From positions 124,001 through 188,000 of the forward strand of contig JAKUCV010001894.1 in the NCBI GenBank assembly GCA_028386065.3: a stretch of DNA of 64,000 nt, read 5' to 3'. The DNA is from Turnera subulata. Taxonomy: Eukaryota > Streptophyta > Magnoliopsida > Malpighiales > Passifloraceae. A program made the position numbers and the translations under genes. Position 1 is the stretch's first letter, and each line of letters begins with the position of its first letter. A model generated the notes under the pieces. The model was not told where the DNA came from and did no database searches. It saw only the letters and a list, made by a program, of their open reading frames with translations. Shown here piece after piece: positions 11,226 to 22,856 of this stretch.

Positions 11226-13712
11226 CGTGAGCCCTTGAGAATGCGAGTTTACGTCAAATGTTGGATTTATGATGTTGTCACCTTCATTGATCTTCTATTC
11301 TCAACAAAGTCTACCTTGCTAAGGAATCCTTGGTCTACATATATGTGATGCATGAGCATGTCTACAATGTGTTTGTCTTTTCAATGCATGGGGATGCCCC
11401 TAGTTTGTACATGTGAGTGCCATGACATGTTCGTCCTCTTTCTCTCTCTATCTTTTCTCTCTCCTTTCCCCTCAAATGCAAGTACTTCCTTGCTCTACAT
11501 GATATGTCTACTTCTTGAATGCAAGTGCTACCTTATGTCTACATAGTGCATTTGGATGCAAGCGCCCCTAGTATGATGCATGAGCATTGAAAATTATTCG
11601 GGCGAAGGTGAAAGTTAAGCAATTTCAAAGAGCGAGTTATCCCATTAAAATGCAAAAGCTTCAGATTGAAGACTCCCAATGACCATGAATGTATTTCTTC
11701 TTCCATAAGGACCCCATGAGTAGTGAAAAGATACTTCCAATCAGAGGTTTTGAAAATCTCCACCAAATCACTGGCTAAAGAGAACTTAGATCAAGATACT
11801 CGATGAGGATTCTTTACAGTTCATGAAAAAACACTTTAGAAAAAAAATCCGAACAAAGAAAGATCCCATATGCAAGTATGATTTGACGTCATGAAATTTT
11901 TGCAAAAAAGAAATCCCATAGGCAAACCGCAGGTCTAAACTCCACTATTTATGTATAGTTACGCTCAAAAGGATCAATAGGTCTTTCATTGAGGGTTGTA
12001 ATGGGGTCATGTCTAATGGTTTATCAAAGAATAGGGTGATGAGGGATTCAAAGTTCAAAACCACATTTTAGGGAACATTTTGAGTGAGCTCCCATAAAAA
12101 AAAACATAGGTATTCTTAAAGCGCAATTCTTGAGATAACATCCAACTTGGTTTGACCTTCTCAAGGAAATTCTTCTTGCTTCAAAACGATTGCTTTTGCA
12201 CATATTTGCTTCTTTCTCGTTTTGATTTCAAGAAATTGATTCTGGAAGATTTTGATGATTTTTTTTCGATTAACTTCAGCGACTTTCGGTGGTTGGCTTC
12301 GGCTATTCCCCCATGTGTGCACTTTGGCCTTTTATACTATTCTGGAAGCGATTCGTTGCATCGACCATCTTGGATGTGTAGGAGTTGAGGTTCATGTGCA
12401 CTTGTCATCAAAATTCTTTGATAAGAACTTGGAGTGAGATCTTCCCAACGGGTTTTGAAAAGGTTATGATTCATGAAATATACCATAGCCGTAGAGTGGA
12501 CTCAAAGGGTTAATGGTGAGTTAATCGAGGTAATCAAAGAAAAGTCGGCTATCACGTTATAGGCTCAAAGAGGGTTTATCGAGGGATAATGCTACTGGGT
12601 AGGTTTCTTGTTGGCCTACGGTCTTGAGCAAAGAGGGCCTAAATCATATCCTTTATCGAGCATCCATATGAGAAATTCGTTTTGAAAAGGCCTGGCAATT
12701 TATTCTAGGATGTAGATGTTGACGTTAAGATTTTTCAAAAGACTTGCATAGGGTGTTCGGAAAAACAAACGTTGGGTTAAAAAGTTCAAAACTTCAAGAA
12801 TTAATCATTGGTCATCCATCAATAAAATTCCTCTTAATCACGACAATTGGTGGATTTAAAAAAAAACAATTTTTCACTCATGATGTCCTGCAGGTATGAT
12901 TTTCAATCAATTCAGTTCACGGCCGTCAAGAGTTTTAGACTTAGGCTATGTTTTACTTCAAAAGCGACACGATGGAATATACATTCTTAAAACATGTTCC
13001 TTTTCTTTGAAAACAATCTCTTTTTACAAGAAAACTCAAGTTTCAGCAAAGACGATACACATTGGCTCGATTTTTTTGATTTGAAAAACATGTGATGCAA
13101 TGTTCAATGTATGCAAATGGAGATTCCCTAAAACAAGGTAGACCAACTGGACATATATGTCAACTAGGGCAGCAACACCAAAAATTTATCATCGGCTTAG
13201 ATATGTATACTCACATCTCTAGGGTTCTTTTACCTGACTCATCAATTTACACTTCGCAATATTGCCCCTACGCAGAGTTAGCACGGCGGTCCTGCTATTT
13301 ACACATACTGAAATATCGAAATAAAAACACTCTATTTACACATACTGAAATACACAACAATTATCACCCAAATGCACGTACCCCTTATTGATTCATAATG
13401 CATGAAATGCTGAGGGTATGCAGCTGGTTGGGGGCCAAAAGATTGCCGCTAGGGAATAGGCTGACCTACTCACATGTGATAAGGGATATCGCGTGAGGTC
13501 CAGGGCCAATTAATCCCCATCATTGCTAAGCACTGAGAAATGGGTTCACTCAAACCACTATCGCTTAAGGAAAGCATGTAGCGGATTTGGAGTCCCTCGC
13601 CCTCTTACGGTAAAGACTTCACATCAATTGTCATGAATGCAAGGCACTTTTGATAACAAGTAAAAGGCAAACAAAATTCAACAATTGCACAAAGTCTCTT
13701 GAACCCGCTACT
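11226..13712 (-). other. Non-coding internal region of the LARD
   Basis: No frame resembles gag, protease or polymerase on either strand. Short frames near 11352-11766, 12152-12437 and 12896-13391 show no recognisable domain. The right end (13400-13712) would be the 5' leader. Confidence 0.6.
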
Positions 13713-13731
13713 TCCCCAGCGGAGTCGCCAA
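13713..13731 (-). other. Primer binding site of the LARD
   Basis: The minus strand reads TTGGCGACTCCGCTGGGGA one base from the 5' LTR. It would pair with the 3' end of a host tRNA to prime reverse transcription. I recall a tRNA-Arg type PBS of this form for Ogre/Tat elements. Confidence 0.8.
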
Positions 13732-13732
13732 C

Positions 13733-15360
13733 TGTGAATACCCGACCCAAAATCACTTGGGCCTATTCACCAAATCCTTTCACCTTCTTCTTCGGGTCAA
13801 TCCCATAACAATAGAGTCGCCACCCAAGTTTTATTAAGGACAGAACTTGGGAAAAACCTTAATATGACTCCTTTAGGCTACATGGTCCTGGCCGACCAAA
13901 GTTGTGGGATCGGGGGTTTGTCACAGATGGGAAGGTGTTAGGCACCCATCCGTGTTGGGTCGAGACTATGTGCAATTATGTAATACAAGTGTTCCTGGTG
14001 CAACTGTGCAGGTGTAGAAAGTAAAGAGAAGGGGAGAAAAAGAAGATTTGGCTTGCATCCCATTGTAAGACCGAGATTACCTACTTACCCGAGTGATCGG
14101 GGTCAAAGCCACGTAGTTCTAAACGTGGCACATCGACCACTTACATCATCAAAAGCATCAGCATATAATCAACAAAGATCAATCAAAAGAGAGGGTTTAG
14201 TGTTACCTCATGTAGCCATCCTCTAGCTCCTTGCTATGGGTTGAGTTCTACACCAACTTCTTGCCGTTTCTAAGCTCTATAGTTGATCCTCTTCTTGACC
14301 TCTCCTTGGTGAACCACTGCTAATGTCTCCCACGAAAATCCTCCAGAGTTTCTACCTAAGAAATGGGTTTCTAGGCTTGGAGGAGTAGAGTTTCTCTAAG
14401 CACTCAAGGCTAATGCGTGTGTATGTCAGAAAAAATGTCTGTCCAATGAAATGTGAATGGGGTGCCCTATTTATAGTGTTGTGGGTGAGTGCAGGGGCGT
14501 GGACCTCTTAATGATGAAGATCTTGGCTGAAAATCTGGGCCAAAACTGTGTAGAATCGAATTTGGAATGAAAATCGGCAAAAAATCAGTTTCTGGAAGCC
14601 CATGTCCGCCAGAACCTGGCGGTCATCCCTAAGGACCTGGCGGTCGTCCCTGCATGTCCGCCAGGACCTTGCAGTCATCCCTACAAATATGAGAGGACCT
14701 GGCGGTCATCTCGAGATGGCCGCCAGACACCTTCGGTTCCACGCGTTCTTTTTTTTTCAGCCCCTAATCCCCCAAATTTCTCCCTGAGTTGATCCTACCG
14801 CGTAAGTAACCCATAATTAACCCAGAGTCACTCCATTACTTGGTGATTACTCCTCTAAATCATTCCATAACTAATTGATTAAACATCAACATCCATTCAA
14901 GCCAAAATCATACCAGAAACACAAAATCTAATTAGATGATGATTTTACTCTGATTTTCCACGAAAATCATAGCTAAAATTAACCTGCAAGAAATGTGTTA
15001 ATGGGCTAATCAAGCTCTGGAGGATTCATTAACTTGGGCCCTTTAACCCATCCTCAACCCAAAGATAAATCATCTCACTAAAATTGGATTAAAGATAGAT
15101 AAAAGGCCCAAGTAATGAAATAAACACATTTTATTGTAAATAAACCTTATTATATATTTTTACCCTAAGATTAAATCATCTCATTAATCCTAATATTCCA
15201 ATATACACGGGCTCAAATCACCAAAACGTATTATTTCCACTAAAATAAATTCTTGACGTGTCTTACTCCTAGGACCAAATCATCTCATTAATCCTAAGTT
15301 CCAACATGTTCAAAATCCAATTTTAGTAGAGAATACATGGGTTAAATTTGGGTGTTCACA
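13733..15360 (-). repeat. 5' LTR of the LARD
   Basis: 1628 bp, collinear with 7447-9078 with scattered substitutions and small indels, including changes inside the palindromic U3 repeats (14607-14725). The minus-strand TATA box is at about 14467-14476 (CTATTTATAG on the plus strand). Confidence 0.92.
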
Positions 15361-15365
15361 GTTGG
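15361..15365. repeat. TSD GTTGG, right copy
   Basis: Exact repeat of 7442-7446. Confidence 0.9.
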
Positions 15366-15436
15366 TAAAGAAGCAGGTGTAAGAATGAGTATAAGGTGAG
15401 GAGGCCAAAGGGATTGCTTTGGTCCGGGTCCTCACA

Positions 15437-16081
15437 GTACCTATTAAACCACTTAAGTTATTGCCAATAGTAGAGTCTCATACCTGTACGACCTCAAAAT
15501 CACTTCATTTGAGTTATTCTTAACTATACAATCCCATACCCATATAATTACAAAATCGCCCAGCTGCGTTGCCCCATTCCTACACAGTCTCAGGATCTCT
15601 CCTATTCGGGCATGGATTCCGTTCATTCAAGTGCCCGTCCATCTAGAAGCCTGCCACAAGCTACTCTTTGCCTATGCTCACCCCAGCATCGACATACACT
15701 TCCTCCCTCATCAACCCCAGGTGTTACATATGGACACAATTTTAATTTTAATATTACCAAATTCTGCTTTTCATGTAGCGATTTCTCTTCCCCTTTCTTG
15801 CAGTTGTTTTCCCCTTGATGACAGCTTCTAGCCACTTTCCACTCATTCTTACTACATTTCTACCCCTAATCTTGCCATAATTTTTTGATATATACTTCAA
15901 TCATGGCATAATTAGTATCCATTAATGTCTTTCTTTACTCGTTTTATGTTTTCCTAAGTCCCAATTGTCATGGTTTTATTATTGAAGCATTGGTTGTGTT
16001 TCTATATCTTTTTCATTTTTACCAACCTTTCGAACTTTATCATACGAGTGTTTTCAAGTGTTTTTGTATCTACTCGTGGGA
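15437..16081. other. Unassigned sequence between two elements
   Basis: Lies between the end of the older Tat-like LTR and the copia TSD. Short frames at 15612-15835 occur on both strands and have no recognisable domain. I see no gene here. Confidence 0.5.
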
Positions 16082-16086
16082 TTTGG
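16082..16086. repeat. TSD TTTGG, left copy
   Basis: Exact match to 24390-24394, flanking the copia element between them. Confidence 0.92.
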
Positions 16087-17580
16087 TGTAAGTAACCGGG
16101 TCATGCAATTTGACAATCAGATGCAACTAAATGCGCAGCGGAAATCCCGGTATTCAAGGAGGATCCGTGTGAAACAGAGTAAACCGAGTTATAGAAAACA
16201 TACCTGGTTCGGTTGAGGTCTTTCACTCAACTGAAGAACCGAATCAGCAAGAGCCGGAAAGCAATCCCGCTCCTCTACGGTATCCACACGAACCGTGATA
16301 ACTAGTTGGAATCGTCACACGATCACCAACCCAAGCACCCCCGAACTGATGTGCTAGTAGCAGGTTTCGGAAGCTAAAGTTTGTGGTGTTTTCTTCTTTC
16401 TCAAAGAAGGTGTGTAGTCTGAAAACTCAAGAACACTCAAGACTCTCTCAAGCTCTATCCTCTAAAATTTTTCAGACTCAAAGTGCTGAAGACCCAAGGC
16501 ATAATCAGAATGTGCTTAGTCTAATCCCACTCACAAAAGCAAGGGACAAAGTGGCCAACACCTTTGGCCAACATGATTAGCTTTTAGCTAATGATGTCTC
16601 CACTAATGTCTAAATGGGATTACACATCACCATGCACTGATTATGGTTCAATAAATCAGACATTTAGTGAACCAAACCAGCCCAAAACAACCCTAGTCCA
16701 ACCACGGTCCAACCACAAGCGCAAATACCTGGTTCAACCACGGTCTAACCATGGTTCAACCACCAGCTCGAATCAACAGCTCTAAGTGTGTGACCATGTA
16801 GGCATTTGTAGCATTCGAAAATAATTGTAAACTCATTTACAGTTATAAGCAAAGAGCGACGTCTAGCAACACATCATTGTTACCCGAACGACAAGATCAG
16901 TACTGATTCAATATGCCTCGGAAACATGTCATCGTCCCTTCGTCCCATCATCAAGATTAAACACGAGACATGGAATATGTCATTCTCGCATATGTTCAAT
17001 CTCGGTTTCTTGATCCTCGAGTTAACCGCGTAAAACCTATGATATCACCATACCATAATCCGAGCATGGCCATGCATTTCCGGTTCAACTCTATCAAGAA
17101 ACCATCCGATCATATACCTGTTACATGGGTTGGACGAATCCCCACTAGATCATACAAAACCCACTACACATTTATCATATACCCAATGATTACACTATGG
17201 TCTACTCATTTATGAAATAGCCAAGAGTAATATCAAAGTATACGACTCATAAGTTGGGAACCTTGATGATCTCAGGTCTAAGGACAATACATATAAGAAC
17301 CGCTATCGACAAACATATAACGTTCCATGTAGCGTTCTTATGTGGGTCGGTCCAGTCCACAAGTTCTCTAACTTGTACCCGTATGTAAAATTCATATCAC
17401 ATATAAATTCTCAACATAGTTAATCGACTAGGGACATTTAAGAATATATAATATATTCTAGGGTTATAAATATGTGCAAGCGTTTTTCTCCTAAACGATA
17501 TTTATTGGAATAACCTTAATGTGTATACATGACTACAAATAAACATCCATTGATTGGCTTTTGGGCATATTACACTAACA
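16087..17580 (-). repeat. 3' LTR of the copia element
   Basis: 1494 bp, plus-strand ends TGTAAGTAACC...ATTACACTAACA. Compared with the 5' LTR it lacks a block of about 42 bases near 17417 and has two fewer 11-bp repeats (16695-16763). It keeps a short stretch near 16785-16820 that the 5' LTR has lost. Confidence 0.93.
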
Positions 17581-17591
17581 ATCTCCCACTT
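17581..17591 (-). other. Polypurine tract
   Basis: The minus strand reads AAGTGGGAGAT immediately before the LTR start, identical to 2541-2551. Confidence 0.85.
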
Positions 17592-17594
17592 GCA

Positions 17595-20052
17595 CTAAAG
17601 CCAATCATACATGTATCTAATACCAATGAATACAGCTTGACTATCATGCTTCCGCTGTGTGAGAGACTTAGTCAACGGGTCTATTACATTGTTCTTGGAA
17701 GGAACATTGCACAGCCACAGTTGTAGAGTCGGTAACTGTTCCCTGCTTAGAATTCTTCTAGCGTACAGTACCACCTCCAAGATAAAAACACATAACCTGA
17801 CTGCGATCTAAAATCATCCCTATCAGTTTGGAAGCTTGCATCTGTGTAACACTTTACAACAAGCTCAATCGCGTTTCCGTAAACCAGGAATGCATCCTTA
17901 GTCCTTCTCAAGTACTTAAGGATGTTCTTAACTGCTGTCCAGTGACTCTCTCCGGGATCAACTTGGTATCTGCTTGTGACACTCAAAGCAAAAGCGACTT
18001 CCGGTCGAGTACATATCATGGCATACATGATAGATTCTATTGCCGAAGCATAAGGGATCTTACTCATCCGCTCTCTCTCCTTCGATATACTAGGACAATG
18101 ATTCTTAGAGAGAGATACGCCATGTGACATAGGCAAGAATCCTTTCTTGGATTCTTGCATGCTAAACATCTTTAGCACCTTGTCAATATACGTACTTTGA
18201 CTTAGCTCGAGAAGCCTTTTGGATCTATCTCTACAGATTTTTATACCTAACACTTAGGCAGCTTCTCCTAAGTCCTTCATTGAGAAATTCTTCCCAAACC
18301 AAGCCTTTACAGACTGTAGTGTCGGAATGTCATTCCCAATGAGTAGGATGTCGTCAACATTCAACAACAAGAAAACAATAGTGCTCCCACTAACCTTCTT
18401 GTAAACACATGGTTCATCTTCGTTCTTAATGAAACCAAACTCTTTGATCACTTCATTAAAACAAAGATTCCAACTCCTAGAAGCTTGCTACAATCCATAA
18501 ATAGATCTCTGCAACTTGCATACTATATTGGCATTCTCTGGATCGACAAAACCTTCAGGTTGTGTCATGTACACATCCTCTAAAAATTTCCGTTAAGGAA
18601 AGCGGTTTTGACATCCATTTGCCATATCTCATAATCATAGTATGCCGCTATAACCAATAGGATCCGGATGGATTTAACCATGGCAACTGGTGAGAAAGTT
18701 TCATCATAGTCAATACTATGAACTTGTTTGAAACCTTTCGCAACCAATCGCCCTTTATAGGTAATCACATTACCATCCATGTCGGTCTTTTTCTTAAAGA
18801 CCCATTTACACCCTATGGGTTTTACCCCTTCGGGTGGATCAACCAAGGTCCATACATTGTTTTCGTACATGGATTCCAATTCCGAATTCATGGCTTCTAT
18901 CCACTTCTTAGACTCCGGACCCGTAATGGCCTGCTGATAGGAAGTGGGCTCATCCTCATCTATGAATCACGTCTCCAGTATGAGTCATGAGAAATCCATA
19001 TCTCTCAGGCTCGTACAGAGTCCTATCCGACCTACGCGGTCCATATGTTATAGGCACAGGATTCTCATCCACAACACCTTGTGGTTCCTGTCCTTGTTCC
19101 ATCTTTGCCTTATCTCGAACTACTTCGAGTTCTATTTTCCTCCCACTGATTCTTCTAGAAATAAATTCTCTTTCTAGAAAAATAGCAGTCCGAGAACAAA
19201 ACACTTTGTTCTCGGTGGGATTGTAAAAATAATACCCTTAAGTTTCCTTAGTTTATCTGATGCTTCACGTCTCACGTAAGCCTCACAACCCCAAATCCTC
19301 ATAAAAGAAAAATTGGGATGCCTCCCAGTCCATATCTCATATGGTTTCTTTTCGACAGATTTAGATGGAACACGGTTAAGTGTAAATGCAGCACTCAATA
19401 ATGCATGTCCCCAAAATGAAGAAGGAAGGTCAGCTTGACTCATCATCGAACGAACCATGTCTAGCAAGGTTCTATTCCTCCTTTCGGATACACCATTCCA
19501 TTATGGCGTACCTGGTGGAGTGAGTTGTGATACTATACCATATTTCTTTAGATGATCAAGAAATTCTCGGCCTAAGTATTCACCTCCTCGATCTGATCGA
19601 AGCATTTTAATGCTGTTGCCGAGTTGATTCTGTACTTCATTCTTGAATTCTTTGAACTTTTCAAAGGATTCTGACTTGTGTTTCATTAGATACACATAGC
19701 CATATCTAATGAAATCATCAGTAAATGTAATGAAGTATTGAAATCCACCTCTAGCTTGTGTCAACATAGGTCCACATACATCACTATGTATAAGACCTAA
19801 TAAGTCTGAAACCCTTTCACCTTTACAAGCAAAAGGAGCCTTCGCCTTCTTGTCTAACAAACATGACTCACATGTCTCAAATGATTCAAAATCAAATGAG
19901 TCTAAAAGTCCATCTTTATGGAGTTTAGAAATACGAGTCTCGTTTATATGGCCCAATCGACAATGCCTAAGATAGGTTTCATTAGAATCGTTCATTCTAA
20001 CCTTCTTTGTATTAACGTTATAGATTGCGGTTTCTAGGTTAAGAACATACAA
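17595..20052 (-). pseudogene. pol: copia pol: integrase - RT - RNase H, heavily broken
   Basis: Read right to left. The integrase zinc-binding part (RHCRLGHINETRIS, CESCLLDKKAKAPF) is followed by HSDVCGPM and SDRGGEYLG (20052-19501). A TAA at 19503 interrupts just before WNGVSERRNRTLLDM. A deletion near 19240 removes text after REASDKL. RT pieces are at 18956-19204, 18580-18891 ([34 protein letters not shown]), 18254-18451 (NVDDILLIG, where the usual Y of YVDD is N) and 17747-18253. RNase H ends at 17595 (DPLTKSLTQ). The altered YVDD tyrosine is a further sign of decay. It is closely related to the pol at 11-2537. Confidence 0.92.
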
Positions 20053-20208
20053 ACCATTGCTTAAATACGCACCACCATAATAAACATCATTGAAATAAAT
20101 AGAACAACAATTGTCCTTTATTACAAATGAAAGGCCTTTCTTGTCAAGACAAGAAACAGAAATCGAATTCCTGCTTATGGATGGTACATAATAACCAATT
20201 GTCTAGTT

Positions 20209-21264
20209 CTAAACCAAACCACTCGGTAAGGTAAGATAGTAAGTTCCTATGACTAATGCAGCAACTCTTGCTCCATTTCCCACACGCAGGTCCATCTTAC
20301 CCTTTGCCAATCCCCTACTATTTCTCAGTTCCTTCACATTTACACAAATGTGAGAACCACATCCGGTATCTAATACCCATGATGCTGAGATAGAGATATT
20401 AGCTTCTATAACGAAAATACCAGAAGCGGAAGTCTTACTTCCCTTCTGCTTCTTTACCTCTTCAAGGTAAACAGGGCTGTTAAGTTTCCAATGACCGGAC
20501 TTCCTGCAGTGGATGCATTCACCTTCCTTTGCAACACCACCTTTGGGTTTCAGCACTTGTGAAGAAGATGCACCAAACTTCTTGGCAAATTTCTTCACCT
20601 TTCCTTTACCTTTTCCCTTGCTACTTCCAACCATCATAATGCTGTTGGATTTATTTGCCTTCATCTGTTGCTCAGCTATTCTCAACATATTGAGCAACTC
20701 AGACAAGGATTTGTCAAGATGATTCATATTGAAGCTTATGACAAATTGGCTGTAACTATCCGGCAACGATTGCAGGACTAGATCAACAGCCAACTCCTTC
20801 TGCAAAGGAAAACCAAGACCCTCAAGACTCTCAATGTATCCAATCATTTTGAGCATATGAGGTCTCACGGGTGATGACTCTGCCATCCTGCATTGGAACA
20901 ATGCCTTAGAGGTCTCATACCTCTCATGCCCTGCTTGCTCATCAAAAAAAGCATCTTTAGGTGTTTGATCATATCGAACGCCCCCATGTTCTCATGTTGC
21001 TTCTGAAGCTAAGAGTCCATGGTTATAAGCATAAGGCATGATGCATCCAATGCATCATCAAGATGCTTCTTGTAAGCATCCCTTCCTGCCCTAGAAGCAC
21101 TAGGCGCGGTTCATTTGGAACAGGCCCTTCGAGGACATACAATTTATTTTTTCTTGATTGAGGACTATCCTCAAATTACGATACCATTTTAGAAAGTTAT
21201 TCCCATTCAGCTTTTCCTTCTAAAGGACCGATCGCGGTGATATTGTGATAGTGTTTTGTGCCAT
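20209..21264 (-). pseudogene. gag: copia gag and protease, broken
   Basis: Gag packages the element RNA and protease cuts the polyprotein. A minus-strand ATG at 21264 begins MAQNTITISP. Text of the usual NFLKWYRNLRIVL type follows after an in-frame stop, and a T-run frameshift lies near 20945. The better part (20901-20209) has a gag helix region (MLKMIGYIESLEGLGFPLQ), a basic linker and a damaged zinc knuckle CIHCRKSGHWKLNSP, whose last cysteine is missing. The protease motif is LDTGCGSH. There is no single open frame. Confidence 0.85.
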
Positions 21265-22842
21265 GGAAATTCTACAACAATGATCTACTCACACAAATAA
21301 GAGTCATGCATACTAATCATTTAACAAGGAATTCTATTAAATGATACTCCTACAATATAAATCAAGACAATCATATAAGTAGGCCAAGATCCACATTTCT
21401 CTACTAGATAAGTCCGCTTTGGCTGATCGCTTACTTCATAGCTATTTAGGTAGACAACTCTCGTCAATTACATCTCATGTAACTCTTGGATAGTTGAGTG
21501 AACAACACTTGTTCTTGTCTTTCTCATAGACATTACTCAACTCCTTGCCTCTAAGTCCTTAATCCTATTAAGATGACCTAATTAAGTCCAAACCCACAAT
21601 AAGCAATTCAGATATTACAGTTATCCAGTCGCACCTTACTAGGATAAACATTGGCACCTTGCTTTGGCAAAAACTACCAATTGTTGATCTTAACCTTGAT
21701 GAGTGCTTATCATGGAAGGCAACACAAGAATAACTTAATATTTTCATCAACATACTATTCCAATACATTACATGCATGTTCTTGATGAATGTATTTTGAT
21801 GTTTGTAAATTTGGAAACCAAAATTACAAGTGAACATCGATGTTTTGAGAATCTGATTCTCCCAACTACTTGGCAGCACTCAGTATTTCGGCCGTATCCA
21901 GAGCTGTAGAGCTTGGTTTGGTGCAATATTGGTGTCCCTGGAAAGCTAAGAAGTAGTTCTACAACTTTTCTGTTCAGGCCAGACACCAATTCGGCCTTCT
22001 TCTACCCCGAATTCGTTGTTGAAGTCACTGGATTCCAGAACATCGATGTTTAACCCTTAAACATCGATGTTGACAATCAAACATCAATGTTGGAGGTTGC
22101 CGAACCCTCAGAACATCGATGTTGACAATCAAACATCGATGTTTGAGGTTGCCGAGCCTCAGAACATTGATGTTTACGATCAAACATCGATGTTTGAGGT
22201 TGGCGAATGCATAGAACATCGATGTTAACACTTAAACATCGATGTTTGAACTTCTGGAACCCAACAACATCGATGTTGGAATCTTGAACATCGTTGTTAT
22301 GAGAGTTCTGGAACTTCAAACCAATTTGGCCGAGCTCAAATAACATCAATGTTGTAACTCTTAACATCGATGTTGTTGAGTGTTTTGCATGAGAACATCG
22401 ATGTTGGTCACACAACATCGATGTTATGAACATTCGGCCGAAGCTAAACTTCATCAGAACATCGATGTTTTTCACACAACACCGATGTTGTGAAGGTTCG
22501 GCCAAGGCTAAACTTCATGCTAACATCGATGTTGGTCTCACCAACATCGATGTTATGGCCTAGCTGTACTAGAACGACAATCGTTCTATACACAAACCGA
22601 CACTCGATTTTTCTTAGTCGAACTCTTCGACGTACTGCCGCGAACATCTTGATTGATATCTCATACCAATCAAGTACTTGTTGTCAAAACAATTTTAACA
22701 AAAACACAACATCAACATGTACAAAAATCATTTAGCATATCACATATACAAAATGAATTCCAGCATATCACATATACTAGCATGTTCATACTATATCACA
22801 TATAACATATGAACACATAATTCGGTTTAGCGTTTCACAAAA
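21265..22842 (-). other. 1.6-kb untranslated leader of the copia element
   Basis: Lies between the primer binding site and gag. It is non-coding apart from by-product frames. Holds the palindrome array at 22039-22554 and one isolated copy at 21833-21844. Near 22680-22800 there are A/T-rich direct repeats around CATATCACATATA. Confidence 0.7.
22039..22554. repeat. Phased array of 19 AACATCGATGTT palindromes
   Basis: Fourteen perfect copies and five single-mismatch copies of the 12-base palindrome AACATCGATGTT. Start positions: 22039, 22060, 22080, 22112, 22132, 22163, 22183, 22215, 22235, 22266, 22287, 22342, 22363, 22394, 22414, 22458, 22478, 22522, 22543. Steps alternate between 20-21 and 31-32 (three larger: 44, 44, 55), so most copies form doublets. 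Each copy is self-complementary, and doublets can fold as 12-bp hairpins with 8-9 base loops. One extra perfect copy is at 21833. Function unknown. Confidence 0.95.
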
Positions 22843-22855
22843 GGCTCCGCTACCA
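22843..22855 (-). other. Primer binding site (variant Met type)
   Basis: The minus strand reads TGGTAGCGGAGCC, one base from the 5' LTR. It differs at two positions from the usual copia TGGTATCAGAGC (initiator tRNA-Met). The same variant is at 32559-32571 and 59124-59135. Confidence 0.8.
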
Positions 22856-22856
22856 C

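Larger units (their letters stand above)
7447..15360 (-). mobile_element. Non-autonomous Tat/Ogre-like LTR retrotransposon (LARD type)
   Basis: Two LTRs of 1632 and 1628 bp (TGTGAATACC...GGTGTTCACA in plus orientation) flank 4.65 kb with no recognisable gag or pol. A primer binding site lies beside the right LTR and a polypurine tract beside the left LTR, so the element reads right to left. The PBS resembles the tRNA-Arg type I recall for Ogre/Tat elements. TSDs are exact (GTTGG). With no enzymes of its own it would depend on a relative. It inserted into the LTR of an older, oppositely oriented relative. Confidence 0.9.
5978..15436 (+). repeat. 3' LTR of older Tat-like element, split by a nested insertion
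   Basis: The LTR runs 5978-7446, is interrupted by the element at 7447-15360, and resumes at 15366 to end ...GGTCCTCACA at 15436. Start and end are homologous to the reverse complement of the nested element's LTRs: GAACACCCAAATTTGG at the start, CACCTTCCCAT plus GTGACGAACC and a GACGACTCCA box near the end. Removing the insertion and one TSD copy leaves about 1.54 kb. The initial TG has become TA. The remaining internal part to the left is non-coding. Confidence 0.75.

Noticed and set aside
22039..22554. Open frames of 68-142 residues across the palindrome array encoding repeated HRC/NIDV words
   Set aside because: They arise from the repeated palindrome in several frames. There is no start context or domain, and the region is an untranslated leader.
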